Below, piece after piece: positions 1-11,406 of a stretch of DNA of 13,592 bases. Position 1 is the first letter of the stretch; every line of letters starts with the position of its first letter. The DNA comes from Pseudomonadota bacterium (lineage in GTDB: Bacteria; Pseudomonadota; Gammaproteobacteria; Burkholderiales; Burkholderiaceae_E), in NCBI GenBank assembly GCA_023388075.1, contig JAEWGX010000108.1, forward strand, positions 1 through 13,592. Direction: 5' to 3'. The position numbers and the translations under genes were made by a program. The notes under the pieces are model-generated. The model ran no database searches, was not told the origin of the DNA, and saw only the letters and a list, made by a program, of their open reading frames with translations.

Positions 1-629
1 AGAACTTCATGCTGTCGCTCTCGCACGACGAGGTGGTCTACGGCAAGCGCAGCCTGCTGGAGAAGATGCCCGGCGACGACTGGCAGAAGTTCGCCAACCT
101 GCGCCTGCTCTACGGCTACATGTGGGCGCACCCGGGCAAGAAGCTGCTGTTCATGGGCAGCGAGTTCGGGCAGCGCGCGGAATGGTCGCACGACGGCTCG
201 CTGGACTGGGCCGCCCTCGGCGGGCGCGGACACGAGGGGCTGCAACGCTGGGTGGAGGACCTCAACAGCACCATGCGCGGGGAGCCCGCGCTGCACCAGC
301 TCGATTTCTCCCCCGAGGGCTTCGAGTGGATCGACGCGAGCGACTCCATCCAGAGCGTGCTGTCCTTCGTGCGCAGGGCCGGTGACGGCGGCGACGCGAT
401 CCTGGTGGTGTGCAACTGCACGCCGGTGCCGCGCCACAACTACGTGGTGGGCGTGCCCCGGGGCGGGCATTGGCGCGAGCTCCTCAACAGCGACGCCGAG
501 CTGTACGGCGGCAGCGGCCAGGGCAACCTCGGCGGAATCGACGCCGCGCCCCTGCCCGCCCACGGGCGCATGCATTCGCTCTCGCTCACCCTGCCGCCGC
601 TTTCCGTCGTCTTCTTCAAGGCCGCATGA
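1..629 (+). CDS. glgB: 1,4-alpha-glucan branching enzyme, C-terminal part (5' end outside window)
   Basis: GlgB cuts an alpha-1,4-glucan chain and re-attaches the piece through an alpha-1,6 bond, giving glycogen its branches; it acts in the cytoplasm on the product of GlgE or glycogen synthase. Only about the last 208 codons are present. The reading frame is open at the left edge (partial codon, then Asn-Phe) and enters directly at the conserved block MLSLSHDEVVYGKRSLLEKM. The Asp of SHDE (bases 27-29) is the third acidic active-site residue of family GH13 branching enzymes; the nucleophile and acid/base lie off the window. KFANLRLLYGYMWAHPGKK and LLFMGSEFGQ, followed by EWSHDGSLDW, are typical GlgB barrel-end motifs. 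The C-terminal beta domain follows (NCTPVPRHNYVVGVP; LPPLSVVFFK) and ends at a normal length. The stop codon overlaps the glgE start (ATGA), which suggests translational coupling. Identification is firm. Confidence 0.95.
   Translation, partial: NFMLSLSHDEVVYGKRSLLEKMPGDDWQKFANLRLLYGYMWAHPGKKLLFMGSEFGQRAEWSHDGSLDWAALGGRGHEGLQRWVEDLNSTMRGEPALHQLDFSPEGFEWIDASDSIQSVLSFVRRAGDGGDAILVVCNCTPVPRHNYVVGVPRGGHWRELLNSDAELYGGSGQGNLGGIDAAPLPAHGRMHSLSLTLPPLSVVFFKAA
618..621 (+). promoter_or_regulatory. Probable ribosome binding site of glgE, bearing on start choice
   Basis: AAGG lies inside the end of glgB. It is 4 bases before the ATG at 626 and 7 bases before a second in-frame ATG at 629. The spacing favours 629 as the real initiator, while the classic ATGA overlap points to 626. 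The two starts differ by one Met only. Confidence 0.45.
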
Positions 630-2686
630 TGACCCCAGACCGCACCACCGACGCCGCGAGCGCGAGCGGCCCGACCCGACGCACGCCCGGCGCGACCGCC
701 CCGGCCGCGACCCGGCCGTGGCAGCGCGCGGTGATCGAATCGGTGACGCCGCAGGTGGACGGCGGCCGGTTCGCCGCCAAGCGCTGCGTCGGCGACCTCG
801 TGACGGTCGAGGCCGACGCGTTCGCCGACGGCCATGACATGCTGCGCTGCATGCTGCAGTACCGCTTCGGCGACGAGCCCTGGCAGGAAGCCGAGATGGT
901 GGCGCTGGGCAACGACCGCTGGCGTGGCCACTTCAAGGTGACGCAGCTCGGGCGCTACGAGTACACCGTCACCGCCTGGGTCGACCGCTTCCTCACCTGG
1001 CAGCACGACTTCCATCGCCGCGAGGATCCGGCCGACATCGAGACGGCGCTCGAGTCGGGCGCGATCATCCTGCGCGACTGCGCCAGCCGCGCGAGCGGCG
1101 ACGATGCCACCCGGCTGGGGCGCCTCGCGCAGTCGCTGGTGAGCGGCGCGGACCTCGCCGAGCGACGGGCGCTGGGCGATTCCGCCGAGGTCGCCCAGGC
1201 GGCGCACGGATATCCGGACCGAAGCCACGCCGCCCGCCAGGAACCGGTGCTGCCGCTGGTGGTGGAGCCGGTGCTGGCCCGCTTCAGCACCTGGTACGAG
1301 CTCTTCCCGCGATCGGCCGCGTCGGAGCCCGGCCGCCACGGGACGCTGCGCGACTGCATCGCGCGGCTGCCCTACGTCGCGGACATGGGTTTCGACGTCC
1401 TCTACCTGCCGCCGATCCATCCCATCGGCCGCAGCCAGCGCAAGGGCCCGAACAACAGCCTGGTCGCCGGGCCGGACGATCCCGGCAGCCCCTGGGCCAT
1501 CGGCGCGCGCGAGGGCGGCCACCGGGCGATCCATCCGGAGCTCGGTACGGACGAGGATTTCCGGGCGCTGGTGGCGGCGGCCGAGGCGCGCGGCATCCGC
1601 ATCGCGCTCGACATCGCGTTCCAGTGCGCACCGGACCATCCGTACGTCGCCGAGCACCCGCAGTGGTTCCAGTGGCGGCCGGACGGGACGGTGCAGTACG
1701 CCGAGAATCCGCCCAAGAAGTACCAGGACATCTATCCGTTCGACTTCGAGAACGAGGACTGGCGTGGCCTCTTCGAGGAGCTGAAGGGCGTCTTCCTGCA
1801 CTGGATCGAGCGCGGCGTCACCGTGTTCCGCGTGGACAACCCGCACACCAAGCCGTTCGCCTTCTGGGAGTGGGTGATCGGAGAGCTCAAGCGCGAGCAC
1901 CCGGAGGTGATCTTCCTGTCCGAGGCCTTCACCCGCCCGCGGGTGATGCACCGGCTGGCCAAGCTCGGCTTCTCGCAGTCCTACACCTACTTCACCTGGC
2001 GCAACACCCGGCGCGAGCTCACCGAGTACTTCACCGAGCTCGCCCACGACCCATCGCGCGACTATTTCCGGCCCAACGCGTGGCCGAACACGCCGGACAT
2101 CCTGCCGGAGTACCTGCAGGTCGGCGGCCGGCCGGCGTTCATGGCGCGGCTGGTGCTGGCCGCGACGCTCTGCGCCAACTACGGCATCTACGGGCCCGCG
2201 TTCGAGCTGCAGGAGAACCAGCCCCGCGCGCCCGGCACCGAGGAGTATCTGGACTCCGAGAAATACCAGATCCGCCAGCGCGACCTGGCTGCCCCGCACA
2301 GCCTCGCCGGCTTCATCGGCCGGGTGAACCGCATCCGCCACGAGAACCCGGCGCTGCAGGAGAACTGGAGCCTGCGTTTCTGCCCGGTCGACAACGACGC
2401 CCTCCTCTGCTATGCCAAGTCCACGGACGACGGATCCAATATCGTCATCACGGCGGTGAACCTGGATCCCTACCACGTGCAGTCGGGCTGGGCGGAGATC
2501 CCGCTCGAGGCGCTCGGCATCGACCCGTCCCTGCCGTACCAGGTCCACGACCTGCTTTCCGGCCAACGCTTCCTCTGGAACGGATCGCGCAACTTCCTCC
2601 AGCTCGATCCGGCGCACTCGCCAGCCCACATCATGGTGGTGCGCCGGCGCGTGCGCACCGAGCGTGATTTCGACTATTTCCTGTGA
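626..2686 (+). CDS. glgE: Alpha-1,4-glucan:maltose-1-phosphate maltosyltransferase (GH13_3)
   Basis: GlgE adds the maltosyl unit of maltose-1-phosphate to the non-reducing end of an alpha-1,4-glucan, releasing phosphate; it is the polymerase of the GlgE pathway. The product is about 686 residues, the usual length. After a roughly 31-residue low-complexity tail (Thr/Ala/Pro/Arg-rich) comes the N-terminal beta domain (about 33-215). The catalytic barrel follows, with FSTWYELFPRSAAS near residue 220, then FDVLYLPPIHPIGRSQRKG, DDPGSPWAIG, IALDIAFQCAPDHPYV and KYQDIYPFDFE. Predicted catalytic residues are D404 (VFRVDNPHTKP, nucleophile), E433 (FLSEAFTRP, acid/base) and D491 (NTPDILPE). The 29-residue D-to-E spacing matches what I recall for characterised GlgE. 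A C-terminal beta domain ends in a complete stop. The open frame extends upstream of 626, but that part lies antiphase inside glgB and has no GlgE-like sequence. It sits between glgB and the treS/maltokinase gene that makes its donor substrate. Confidence 0.96.
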   Translation: MMTPDRTTDAASASGPTRRTPGATAPAATRPWQRAVIESVTPQVDGGRFAAKRCVGDLVTVEADAFADGHDMLRCMLQYRFGDEPWQEAEMVALGNDRWRGHFKVTQLGRYEYTVTAWVDRFLTWQHDFHRREDPADIETALESGAIILRDCASRASGDDATRLGRLAQSLVSGADLAERRALGDSAEVAQAAHGYPDRSHAARQEPVLPLVVEPVLARFSTWYELFPRSAASEPGRHGTLRDCIARLPYVADMGFDVLYLPPIHPIGRSQRKGPNNSLVAGPDDPGSPWAIGAREGGHRAIHPELGTDEDFRALVAAAEARGIRIALDIAFQCAPDHPYVAEHPQWFQWRPDGTVQYAENPPKKYQDIYPFDFENEDWRGLFEELKGVFLHWIERGVTVFRVDNPHTKPFAFWEWVIGELKREHPEVIFLSEAFTRPRVMHRLAKLGFSQSYTYFTWRNTRRELTEYFTELAHDPSRDYFRPNAWPNTPDILPEYLQVGGRPAFMARLVLAATLCANYGIYGPAFELQENQPRAPGTEEYLDSEKYQIRQRDLAAPHSLAGFIGRVNRIRHENPALQENWSLRFCPVDNDALLCYAKSTDDGSNIVITAVNLDPYHVQSGWAEIPLEALGIDPSLPYQVHDLLSGQRFLWNGSRNFLQLDPAHSPAHIMVVRRRVRTERDFDYFL

Positions 2687-2699
2687 CTGGCGCGACGAG

Positions 2700-6164
<3,465 letters not shown>

Positions 6165-6168
6165 CGGG

Positions 6169-6190
6169 GCGCCGGCTCGCCGGCCGGCGC
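6169..6190 (+). other. Potential stem-loop in the treS-treY gap
   Basis: The 86-base gap between treS and treY is the only non-trivial spacer in the cluster. It begins with a perfect 8-base inverted repeat (GCGCCGGC at 6169-6176, GCCGGCGC at 6183-6190) with a 6-base loop. No T-run follows, so it is not a canonical intrinsic terminator. It could be a processing or partial-attenuation element, or chance in GC-rich DNA. No promoter hexamers are convincing in the remainder of the gap. Confidence 0.3.
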
Positions 6191-6250
6191 GCTCCGGGTA
6201 TGGAACGTGCTACTAGCCGCGCCTGCCGCCCCCTCCTCCCGAGACGCACC

Positions 6251-9088
6251 ATGACCTCCGAAGCCAGCATTCCGCGGGCCACCTACCGCCTGCAGCTGCA
6301 TCGCGAATTCGGCTTCCGGCAGGCGGCAGGCGCGGTGCCCTACCTCGCTGCGCTCGGCATCAGCCATGTCTACTGCTCGCCCCTGCTCCGTGCCACGCCG
6401 GGCAGCATGCACGGCTACGACGTGGTGGATCCGGACGCGCTCAACCCGGAGCTGGGCGACGCGAGCGACTTCGACCTCTTCCACCGGACGGTCCGCGCCC
6501 ACGGGCTTGCATTGCTGCTGGACATCGTGCCGAACCACATGGGCGTGGAGAGCGCGGAGAACGCCTGGTGGCAGGACGTGCTCGCCAAGGGTGCCGCGTC
6601 GCCCTACGCCAGCGCTTTCGACATCGACTGGTCCGGCGCCGGCGGCGTGGCGCCCGGGCGGCTGCTGCTTCCGATCCTGGGCCGGCCGCTCGCGGACGCC
6701 GTGGCCGAGGGCGAGCTGCGCCTGCAGGTCGCGGACACCGGGTTCCGGCTGCACTATTTCGACCGCAGCCTTCCGGTGAACGCGCGTGGCGCGGCGCTCG
6801 TCCTGCAGCGCGCGGCGCGCCGCGAAACGGACGGCCGCGGCCGTGGCGGCGAGGAGGGCGACCGCGGCACGCCGGAAACGGGCTTCGCCACGGTCCTCGC
6901 CGATCCGGAAGTGATCGCCGCGGTGGCGGACTGCCAACACTACCTCCTCTGCCCGTGGCAGGAGGCCGGCGTGCGGATCAACTACCGGCGCTTCTTCGAT
7001 GTCACCGGCCTCGCCGCCCTGCGCATAGAGGATCCGGCGGTGTTCCAGGCGAGTCATCGCCTGGTGATCGAGCTGGTGAGGGCGGGCATCGTCGACGCAC
7101 TGCGCATCGACCATCCCGATGGCCTGCGCGATCCCGGGCGCTACTTCGAGCGACTGCAGGCGGCAGTCGCGGCGGCCGGCGGCGAGCGACCCGCGGCGCC
7201 GATCTATCTCGTCGCCGAGAAGATCCTGGCCGAGGGCGAGGACCTGCCGGCGGAGTGGCCGGTCAACGGCACGACCGGCTACGAGTTCGGCAACCTCGCC
7301 TGTGGCGTCCTGCTCGACGGCGACGCGGTCGAGGAGATCGACGACATCTGGCGCGGTTTCACCGGCGAGACGGCGGCGGATTTCCGCTCGATGGCGATCC
7401 AGGCGAAGCACGAGGTGATGAAGGCGAGCTTCGGCGGCGAGCTGCGTTCGCTTGCCCGCGGCTTCGTCGCCGTCGCGCAGCAGTCGGCGCCCACGGAGGA
7501 CCTGGAGTCGATCGCAGCGGCCCTGGCCGAGGTCATCGCGTGCTTCCCGGTCTATCGGACCTATCCCGGGCCGGCGCCGTCTCCGTCGGCTCGCGAATAC
7601 GTGCGCGAGGCTTGCGGGATGGCGCGCCGGCGGATCGACGAACGTGCCGGTGCCGGCGATGCCCGCCACCATCGGTGGCTCGAAGAGCTGGAGGCCATCC
7701 TCACCGGACCGGTCGGCGACCGCGCGGGCGACATCGCGGGTGGCGATCCGGCGGTGGCGGCGCGGGCCGCCTGGGCGATCCGCTTCCAGCAGCTGTGCGC
7801 GCCGGTGATGGCCAAGGGCGTCGAGGATACCGCGCTCTATCGCTGGACCCGCCTGCTCTCGGTCAACGACGTCGGGGCGGACCCGGACGTGACCGGCGTG
7901 AGCGTCGCCCGTTTCCACGAGGCCAACCGCCACCGCTTCGCGGGCTGGCCGCACGCGATGCTGGCGAGCTCCACCCACGACAGCAAGCGCGGCGAGTACG
8001 CCCGCATGCGGATCAACGTGCTGACCGAGGATCCGCCGCGCTGGCGCGAGATGGCGCACGCCTGGCGCGACGAAGCGGAGCGCCTCATGAGCGCGGCGGG
8101 CATGGAACGGCGCCCCTCCGCCCACGATCTCTACCTGCTGTTCCAGACGTTCGTCGGGACCTGGCCGGTCTCGCTCGCGTCCACCCGACCCGGCGACGGC
8201 GGCGCCGTCCGCGCGACCGCGCCGGTCGCTCCCGACCCGGCCTATGCCGAGCGCATCACCACCTACATGACCAAGGCCTGCCGCGAGGCCAAGCGCGAGA
8301 CGTCCTGGGTGCAGCCGGACGAGGACTACGAGGCATCGGTCCACCGCCTGGCGCGCCTGATGATCGAGGACCCGGGCTGCGCTGCCCGGATCGGCCGTGA
8401 CGTGGCGCCTTTCGCCTGGTATGGCGCGCTCGCGAGCCTCACCCTCACCGTGCTCAAGCTGACGGTGCCCGGGGTGCCCGACATCTACCAGGGGGCGAGC
8501 ATCCTCGACGACTCGCTGGTGGATCCGGACAACCGGCGCCCGGTGGACTTCGAGCAGCGCAAGGCGATCGCCGACGAGTTCGCGCGGCTCGTCGACGGCC
8601 CGGCCGACCTGCTGCGCCGAACGGTGACGAGCTGGCTCGCATCCGGGGACTTCGACCGGGCCAAGCTGTGGATCATCCATCGGCTGCTCGGCTGGCGAGC
8701 CCGGCACCCGGCAATCTTCCAGGAGGGCGAATACCGGCCGGTTCCGATGTCCGGCTCGGCCGCTCCCTACCGGATCGCCTTCACCCGGCGTGCCGGCCGC
8801 CACGGCATCCTGGTGCTGGCAACGCGCCTCTACAAGCGCTCGGGCTTTCCCGGGCAGGCCGAGTCGCATGCGCCGCGCGCCCCGGCGGAGCTGGCCATCG
8901 ATCTCGCGGCGGCCGGCGTCCCGCGGACCGGGCTGGTCGACCTGCTCAGCGGCGGCGTCGCGCCGTCGGCGGCCGGACCGGAGCAGTGGCTCGCGTCACG
9001 TCCGCTCGCCGTGCTTTCTTTCGAGTCCGACCCGCTTTCCGCCGTCCCCACCCAATCCAGTCCGTCGCCTGACGGGAGTAAGCCATGA
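6251..9088 (+). CDS. treY: (1->4)-alpha-D-glucan 1-alpha-D-glucosylmutase (maltooligosyltrehalose synthase)
   Basis: TreY turns the reducing-end alpha-1,4 bond of a maltooligosaccharide into the alpha,alpha-1,1 bond of trehalose; TreZ normally then releases trehalose. The 945-residue product is in the range of the longer bacterial TreY proteins. Diagnostic motifs in order are IPRATYRLQLH, ISHVYCSPLLRATPGSMHGYD, LNPELGD, LLDIVPNHMGVE and INYRRFFDVTGLAALR. These are followed by ALRIDHPDGLRDP (D287, predicted nucleophile), YLVAEKILAEGEDLP (E323, acid/base), GTTGYEFGN, PVMAKGVEDTALYR, STHDSKRGE (D577) and PGVPDIYQG. An Arg/Gly/Glu-rich segment at about 190-206 looks like a poorly structured insert. 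The ATG at 6251 puts IPRATYRLQ at residue 7, the usual place; an in-frame ATG at 6200 would add 17 atypical residues. Neither start has a strong Shine-Dalgarno. The stop overlaps the glgX start by 4 bases. No treZ is present in the window. Confidence 0.95.
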   Translation: MTSEASIPRATYRLQLHREFGFRQAAGAVPYLAALGISHVYCSPLLRATPGSMHGYDVVDPDALNPELGDASDFDLFHRTVRAHGLALLLDIVPNHMGVESAENAWWQDVLAKGAASPYASAFDIDWSGAGGVAPGRLLLPILGRPLADAVAEGELRLQVADTGFRLHYFDRSLPVNARGAALVLQRAARRETDGRGRGGEEGDRGTPETGFATVLADPEVIAAVADCQHYLLCPWQEAGVRINYRRFFDVTGLAALRIEDPAVFQASHRLVIELVRAGIVDALRIDHPDGLRDPGRYFERLQAAVAAAGGERPAAPIYLVAEKILAEGEDLPAEWPVNGTTGYEFGNLACGVLLDGDAVEEIDDIWRGFTGETAADFRSMAIQAKHEVMKASFGGELRSLARGFVAVAQQSAPTEDLESIAAALAEVIACFPVYRTYPGPAPSPSAREYVREACGMARRRIDERAGAGDARHHRWLEELEAILTGPVGDRAGDIAGGDPAVAARAAWAIRFQQLCAPVMAKGVEDTALYRWTRLLSVNDVGADPDVTGVSVARFHEANRHRFAGWPHAMLASSTHDSKRGEYARMRINVLTEDPPRWREMAHAWRDEAERLMSAAGMERRPSAHDLYLLFQTFVGTWPVSLASTRPGDGGAVRATAPVAPDPAYAERITTYMTKACREAKRETSWVQPDEDYEASVHRLARLMIEDPGCAARIGRDVAPFAWYGALASLTLTVLKLTVPGVPDIYQGASILDDSLVDPDNRRPVDFEQRKAIADEFARLVDGPADLLRRTVTSWLASGDFDRAKLWIIHRLLGWRARHPAIFQEGEYRPVPMSGSAAPYRIAFTRRAGRHGILVLATRLYKRSGFPGQAESHAPRAPAELAIDLAAAGVPRTGLVDLLSGGVAPSAAGPEQWLASRPLAVLSFESDPLSAVPTQSSPSPDGSKP
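9074..9078 (+). promoter_or_regulatory. Ribosome binding site of glgX
   Basis: GGGAG lies 6 bases before the glgX ATG at 9085, within the last codons of treY. This is the best-formed Shine-Dalgarno in the cluster. It supports the 9085 start and the ATGA overlap with the treY stop. Confidence 0.7.
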
Positions 9089-11337
9089 TCGTTCCCAGAG
9101 AGTACACGCTTCGCGAAGGCAGCCCGCTGCTGCTCGGCGCGGTGCCGGACAGCCGAGGCACCAACTTCGCGGTCTTCTCCGCCGCGGCCACCCGCGTCGA
9201 TGTCTGCATCTTCGACCGGCGCGGGGAGAAGGAGGTCGCCCGGGTGACGCTGCCGGAGTACACCAACGAGGTGTGGCACGGCTATCTCGAGGGCGTGCGC
9301 CCCGGCGCCATCTACGGGTTCCGGGTCCACGGACCCTACGAACCGGATGCCGGCCATCGCTTCAATCCGAACAAGCTGCTGATGGATCCGTACGCGCGCG
9401 AGCACTGGGGAGGTCTCACCTGGGCCCCGGAAGTCTTCGGCTACGAGATCGGCCATCCCGACAAGGACCTGTCCTTCGACGGCCGCGACAGCGCGCCCTA
9501 CGTGCCGAAGTGCGTCGTCACCGACGCCGAGCCGCGCGACTGGACGCGCACCCGCCTGCGGATCCCGCCCTCGGAGACCATCGTCTACGAGACCCATGTC
9601 CGCGGCTTCACCATGCGGCATCCGGACGTGCCGGAGATGCTGCGCGGCACGTTCTCCGGCCTCTGCCAGCCGCAGGTGATCGACCATCTGCAATCGCTCG
9701 GCATCACCAGCATCGAGCTGCTGCCGATCCACACCTTCATCAACGACAGCTACCTGCTCGACCAGGGCCTCACCAACTTCTGGGGCTACAACTCGATCGG
9801 CTTCTTCGCGGCAGACCCCCGCTACCTCGCCACCGGCTCGATCATCGAGCTCAAGTCGATGGTCCGGCGGCTGCAGACCGCCGGGATCGAGGTGATCCTG
9901 GACGTGGTCTACAACCACACCGCCGAAGGCAGCGAGCTCGGGCCCACGCTGTCCTTCCGCGGCATCGACAACGCGTCCTACTACCGCCTCCTGCCGGACA
10001 ACCCGCGCTACTACATCAACGACACGGGAACCGGCAACATGTTCGACCTCACGCATCCGCATGCGTTGAAGCTCGTGACCGACAGCCTGCGCTACTGGGC
10101 GACCGAGGTCGGGGTGAACGGCTTCCGGTTCGATCTCGCGACCATCCTCGCGCGCGAGCTGCACGGCTTCGACGAGCACTCGAGCTTCCTCGACGCCTGT
10201 CTCGCCGACCCGGTGCTTTCGCGGATCAAGCTGATCGCCGAGCCGTGGGACTGCGGTCCCGGGGGCTACCAGGTGGGCGGCTTCCCCCCGGGCTGGGCCG
10301 AGTGGAACGATCGCTTTCGCGATACCACGCGTTCCTTCTGGAAGGGAGACGAAGCCATGGCCGGGGAGTTCGCCCGGCGCTTCACCGGATCGAGCGACCT
10401 CTTCGACAAGCGCGGACGGCGCCCCTGGGCGAGCGTCAACTTCGTGGCCGCCCACGACGGCTTCACGCTGCACGATGCCGTGAGCTACGACCAGAAGCAC
10501 AACGAGGCCAACGGCGAGCAGGGCCGCGACGGCCACTCCGACAATCGGAGTTGGAACTGCGGGGTCGAAGGGCCGACCGACGATCCCGAGGTGCTGGAGC
10601 TGCGGGAGAGACAGAAGCGCAACATGCTCACGTCGCTGCTCTTCGCCCAGGGCACGCCGATGCTGCTCGCCGGCGACGAGATGGGTCGCACCCAGCAGGG
10701 CAACAACAACGCCTATTGCCAGGACAACGAGATCAGCTGGGTCGACTGGGAGCTGGCCGCGAAGAAGCCGAATCGCGACCTCACCCGTTTCGTGGGCGTC
10801 CTCACGGCGATGCGGCATGCGCTGCCGGTCCTTCGACGCAACCGATTCCTCACCGGCGACGGCGACGAGGCGACCGGCATCACCGACGTGCGCTGGCTCT
10901 CGCCGGACGCGACCGACCTCACCAGCGAGCAGTGGTCGGACCCGGGCATGCGCAGCTACGGCGTGCTGCTCGACGGCCGCGCGCGGGCGAGCGAGATCAG
11001 GCGGCGCGCCTCCGACGCCACGGTCCTCATCCTGCTGAACGCGTACCACGAGCCGGTCACGTTCACCCTGCCCTCCCCGGCCGGAGACCCGGAGCGCTGG
11101 ATGCTGCTCATCGACACGCGCCTGCCCCTGCCCACGGAGCACGTCGAGTTCACCGCAGGCGAGCGCTACGTGGTGACCGCGCGGTCGGTGGTCGTGCTCG
11201 GCCTCGAGGCCCAGGGCATTACCGGCCAGGTACTGGCCGATCTCGAGGCGCAGATCCACCGCACGGCGCAGGAGATGGCCGCCGACGTCGACGACCCTGA
11301 GGGCGAGAACGGGGAGGCCGAAGCGGAGCGGCAGTGA
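9085..11337 (+). CDS. glgX: Glycogen debranching enzyme (GlgX/TreX-type isoamylase)
   Basis: This enzyme hydrolyses alpha-1,6 branches of glycogen or limit dextrin, freeing linear maltooligosaccharides that TreY can use. The 750-residue product has an N-terminal CBM48-like domain (about 10-100; LLLGAVPDSRGTNFAVFSAA) and then the GH13 barrel. The barrel carries VYETHVRGFTMRHPDVPE, FWGYNSIGFFA and DVVYNHTAEGSELGPT. Predicted catalytic residues are D350 (NGFRFDLATILARE), E386 (LIAEPWDCGPGGYQVGGFPP) and D458 (FVAAHDGFTLHD). LLAGDEMGRTQQGNNNAYCQDNEISW is a GlgX hallmark, given here as one continuous block around residues 530-555. A C-terminal beta domain follows, then an extra acidic tail (about 710-750) rich in Asp, Glu and Gln that most relatives probably lack. 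Its position directly after treY, with overlapping start and stop, fits the treX role in treX-treY-treZ clusters. Whether it prefers glycogen or short limit dextrins cannot be told from sequence. Confidence 0.95.
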   Translation: MIVPREYTLREGSPLLLGAVPDSRGTNFAVFSAAATRVDVCIFDRRGEKEVARVTLPEYTNEVWHGYLEGVRPGAIYGFRVHGPYEPDAGHRFNPNKLLMDPYAREHWGGLTWAPEVFGYEIGHPDKDLSFDGRDSAPYVPKCVVTDAEPRDWTRTRLRIPPSETIVYETHVRGFTMRHPDVPEMLRGTFSGLCQPQVIDHLQSLGITSIELLPIHTFINDSYLLDQGLTNFWGYNSIGFFAADPRYLATGSIIELKSMVRRLQTAGIEVILDVVYNHTAEGSELGPTLSFRGIDNASYYRLLPDNPRYYINDTGTGNMFDLTHPHALKLVTDSLRYWATEVGVNGFRFDLATILARELHGFDEHSSFLDACLADPVLSRIKLIAEPWDCGPGGYQVGGFPPGWAEWNDRFRDTTRSFWKGDEAMAGEFARRFTGSSDLFDKRGRRPWASVNFVAAHDGFTLHDAVSYDQKHNEANGEQGRDGHSDNRSWNCGVEGPTDDPEVLELRERQKRNMLTSLLFAQGTPMLLAGDEMGRTQQGNNNAYCQDNEISWVDWELAAKKPNRDLTRFVGVLTAMRHALPVLRRNRFLTGDGDEATGITDVRWLSPDATDLTSEQWSDPGMRSYGVLLDGRARASEIRRRASDATVLILLNAYHEPVTFTLPSPAGDPERWMLLIDTRLPLPTEHVEFTAGERYVVTARSVVVLGLEAQGITGQVLADLEAQIHRTAQEMAADVDDPEGENGEAEAERQ

Positions 11338-11342
11338 CGATC

Positions 11343-11393
11343 GACTCAGCGGGTTTTGCCGACCCGGCGGGCCTTGCCGCCCAGCGCGGAGTC
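11343..11393. terminator. Possible folded structure between convergent genes (bidirectional terminator candidate)
   Basis: The 54-base gap between glgX and the convergent gene can fold. An outer stem pairs 11343-11351 with 11385-11393 (GACTC/GAGTC, one mismatch, then GCG/CGC). Inside are two small hairpins: 11351-11354 with 11362-11365 (GGGT/ACCC), and 11366-11370 with 11377-11381 (GGCGG/CCGCC). No U-tract follows on either strand, so intrinsic termination is doubtful. The location is where a shared terminator would be expected. The outer arm reaches the stop codon of the - strand gene. Confidence 0.25.
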
Positions 11394-11406
11394 AGCGGAC
11401 CTTGCC
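11349..11406. repeat. Three copies of a degenerate 12-base motif
   Basis: GCGG-[GA]-[TC]-[TC]-TTGCC occurs at 11349-11360, 11367-11378 and 11395-11406. The third copy is within the last codons of the - strand binding-protein gene (Gly-Lys-Val-Arg). On the - strand the first and third copies are each followed by TGA. The copies are spaced 18 and 28 bases apart and share 9 of 12 positions. This may be a small tandem duplication of the gene's 3' end or chance in biased DNA. Confidence 0.35.

Noticed and set aside
6200..6250. Upstream ATG at 6200 as the treY start
   Set aside because: It is in frame but adds an Arg/Cys-rich leader unlike TreY N-termini, and has no better ribosome binding site than 6251.
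8830..11259. Long - strand open frame (about 809 codons) opposite glgX
   Set aside because: Same compositional artefact; no domain recognised.
9085..11337. Reading the last cluster gene as treZ
   Set aside because: The EPWDCGPGGYQVGGFPP and AGDEMGRTQQGNNNAYCQD blocks are typical of GlgX/TreX debranching enzymes rather than of TreZ.
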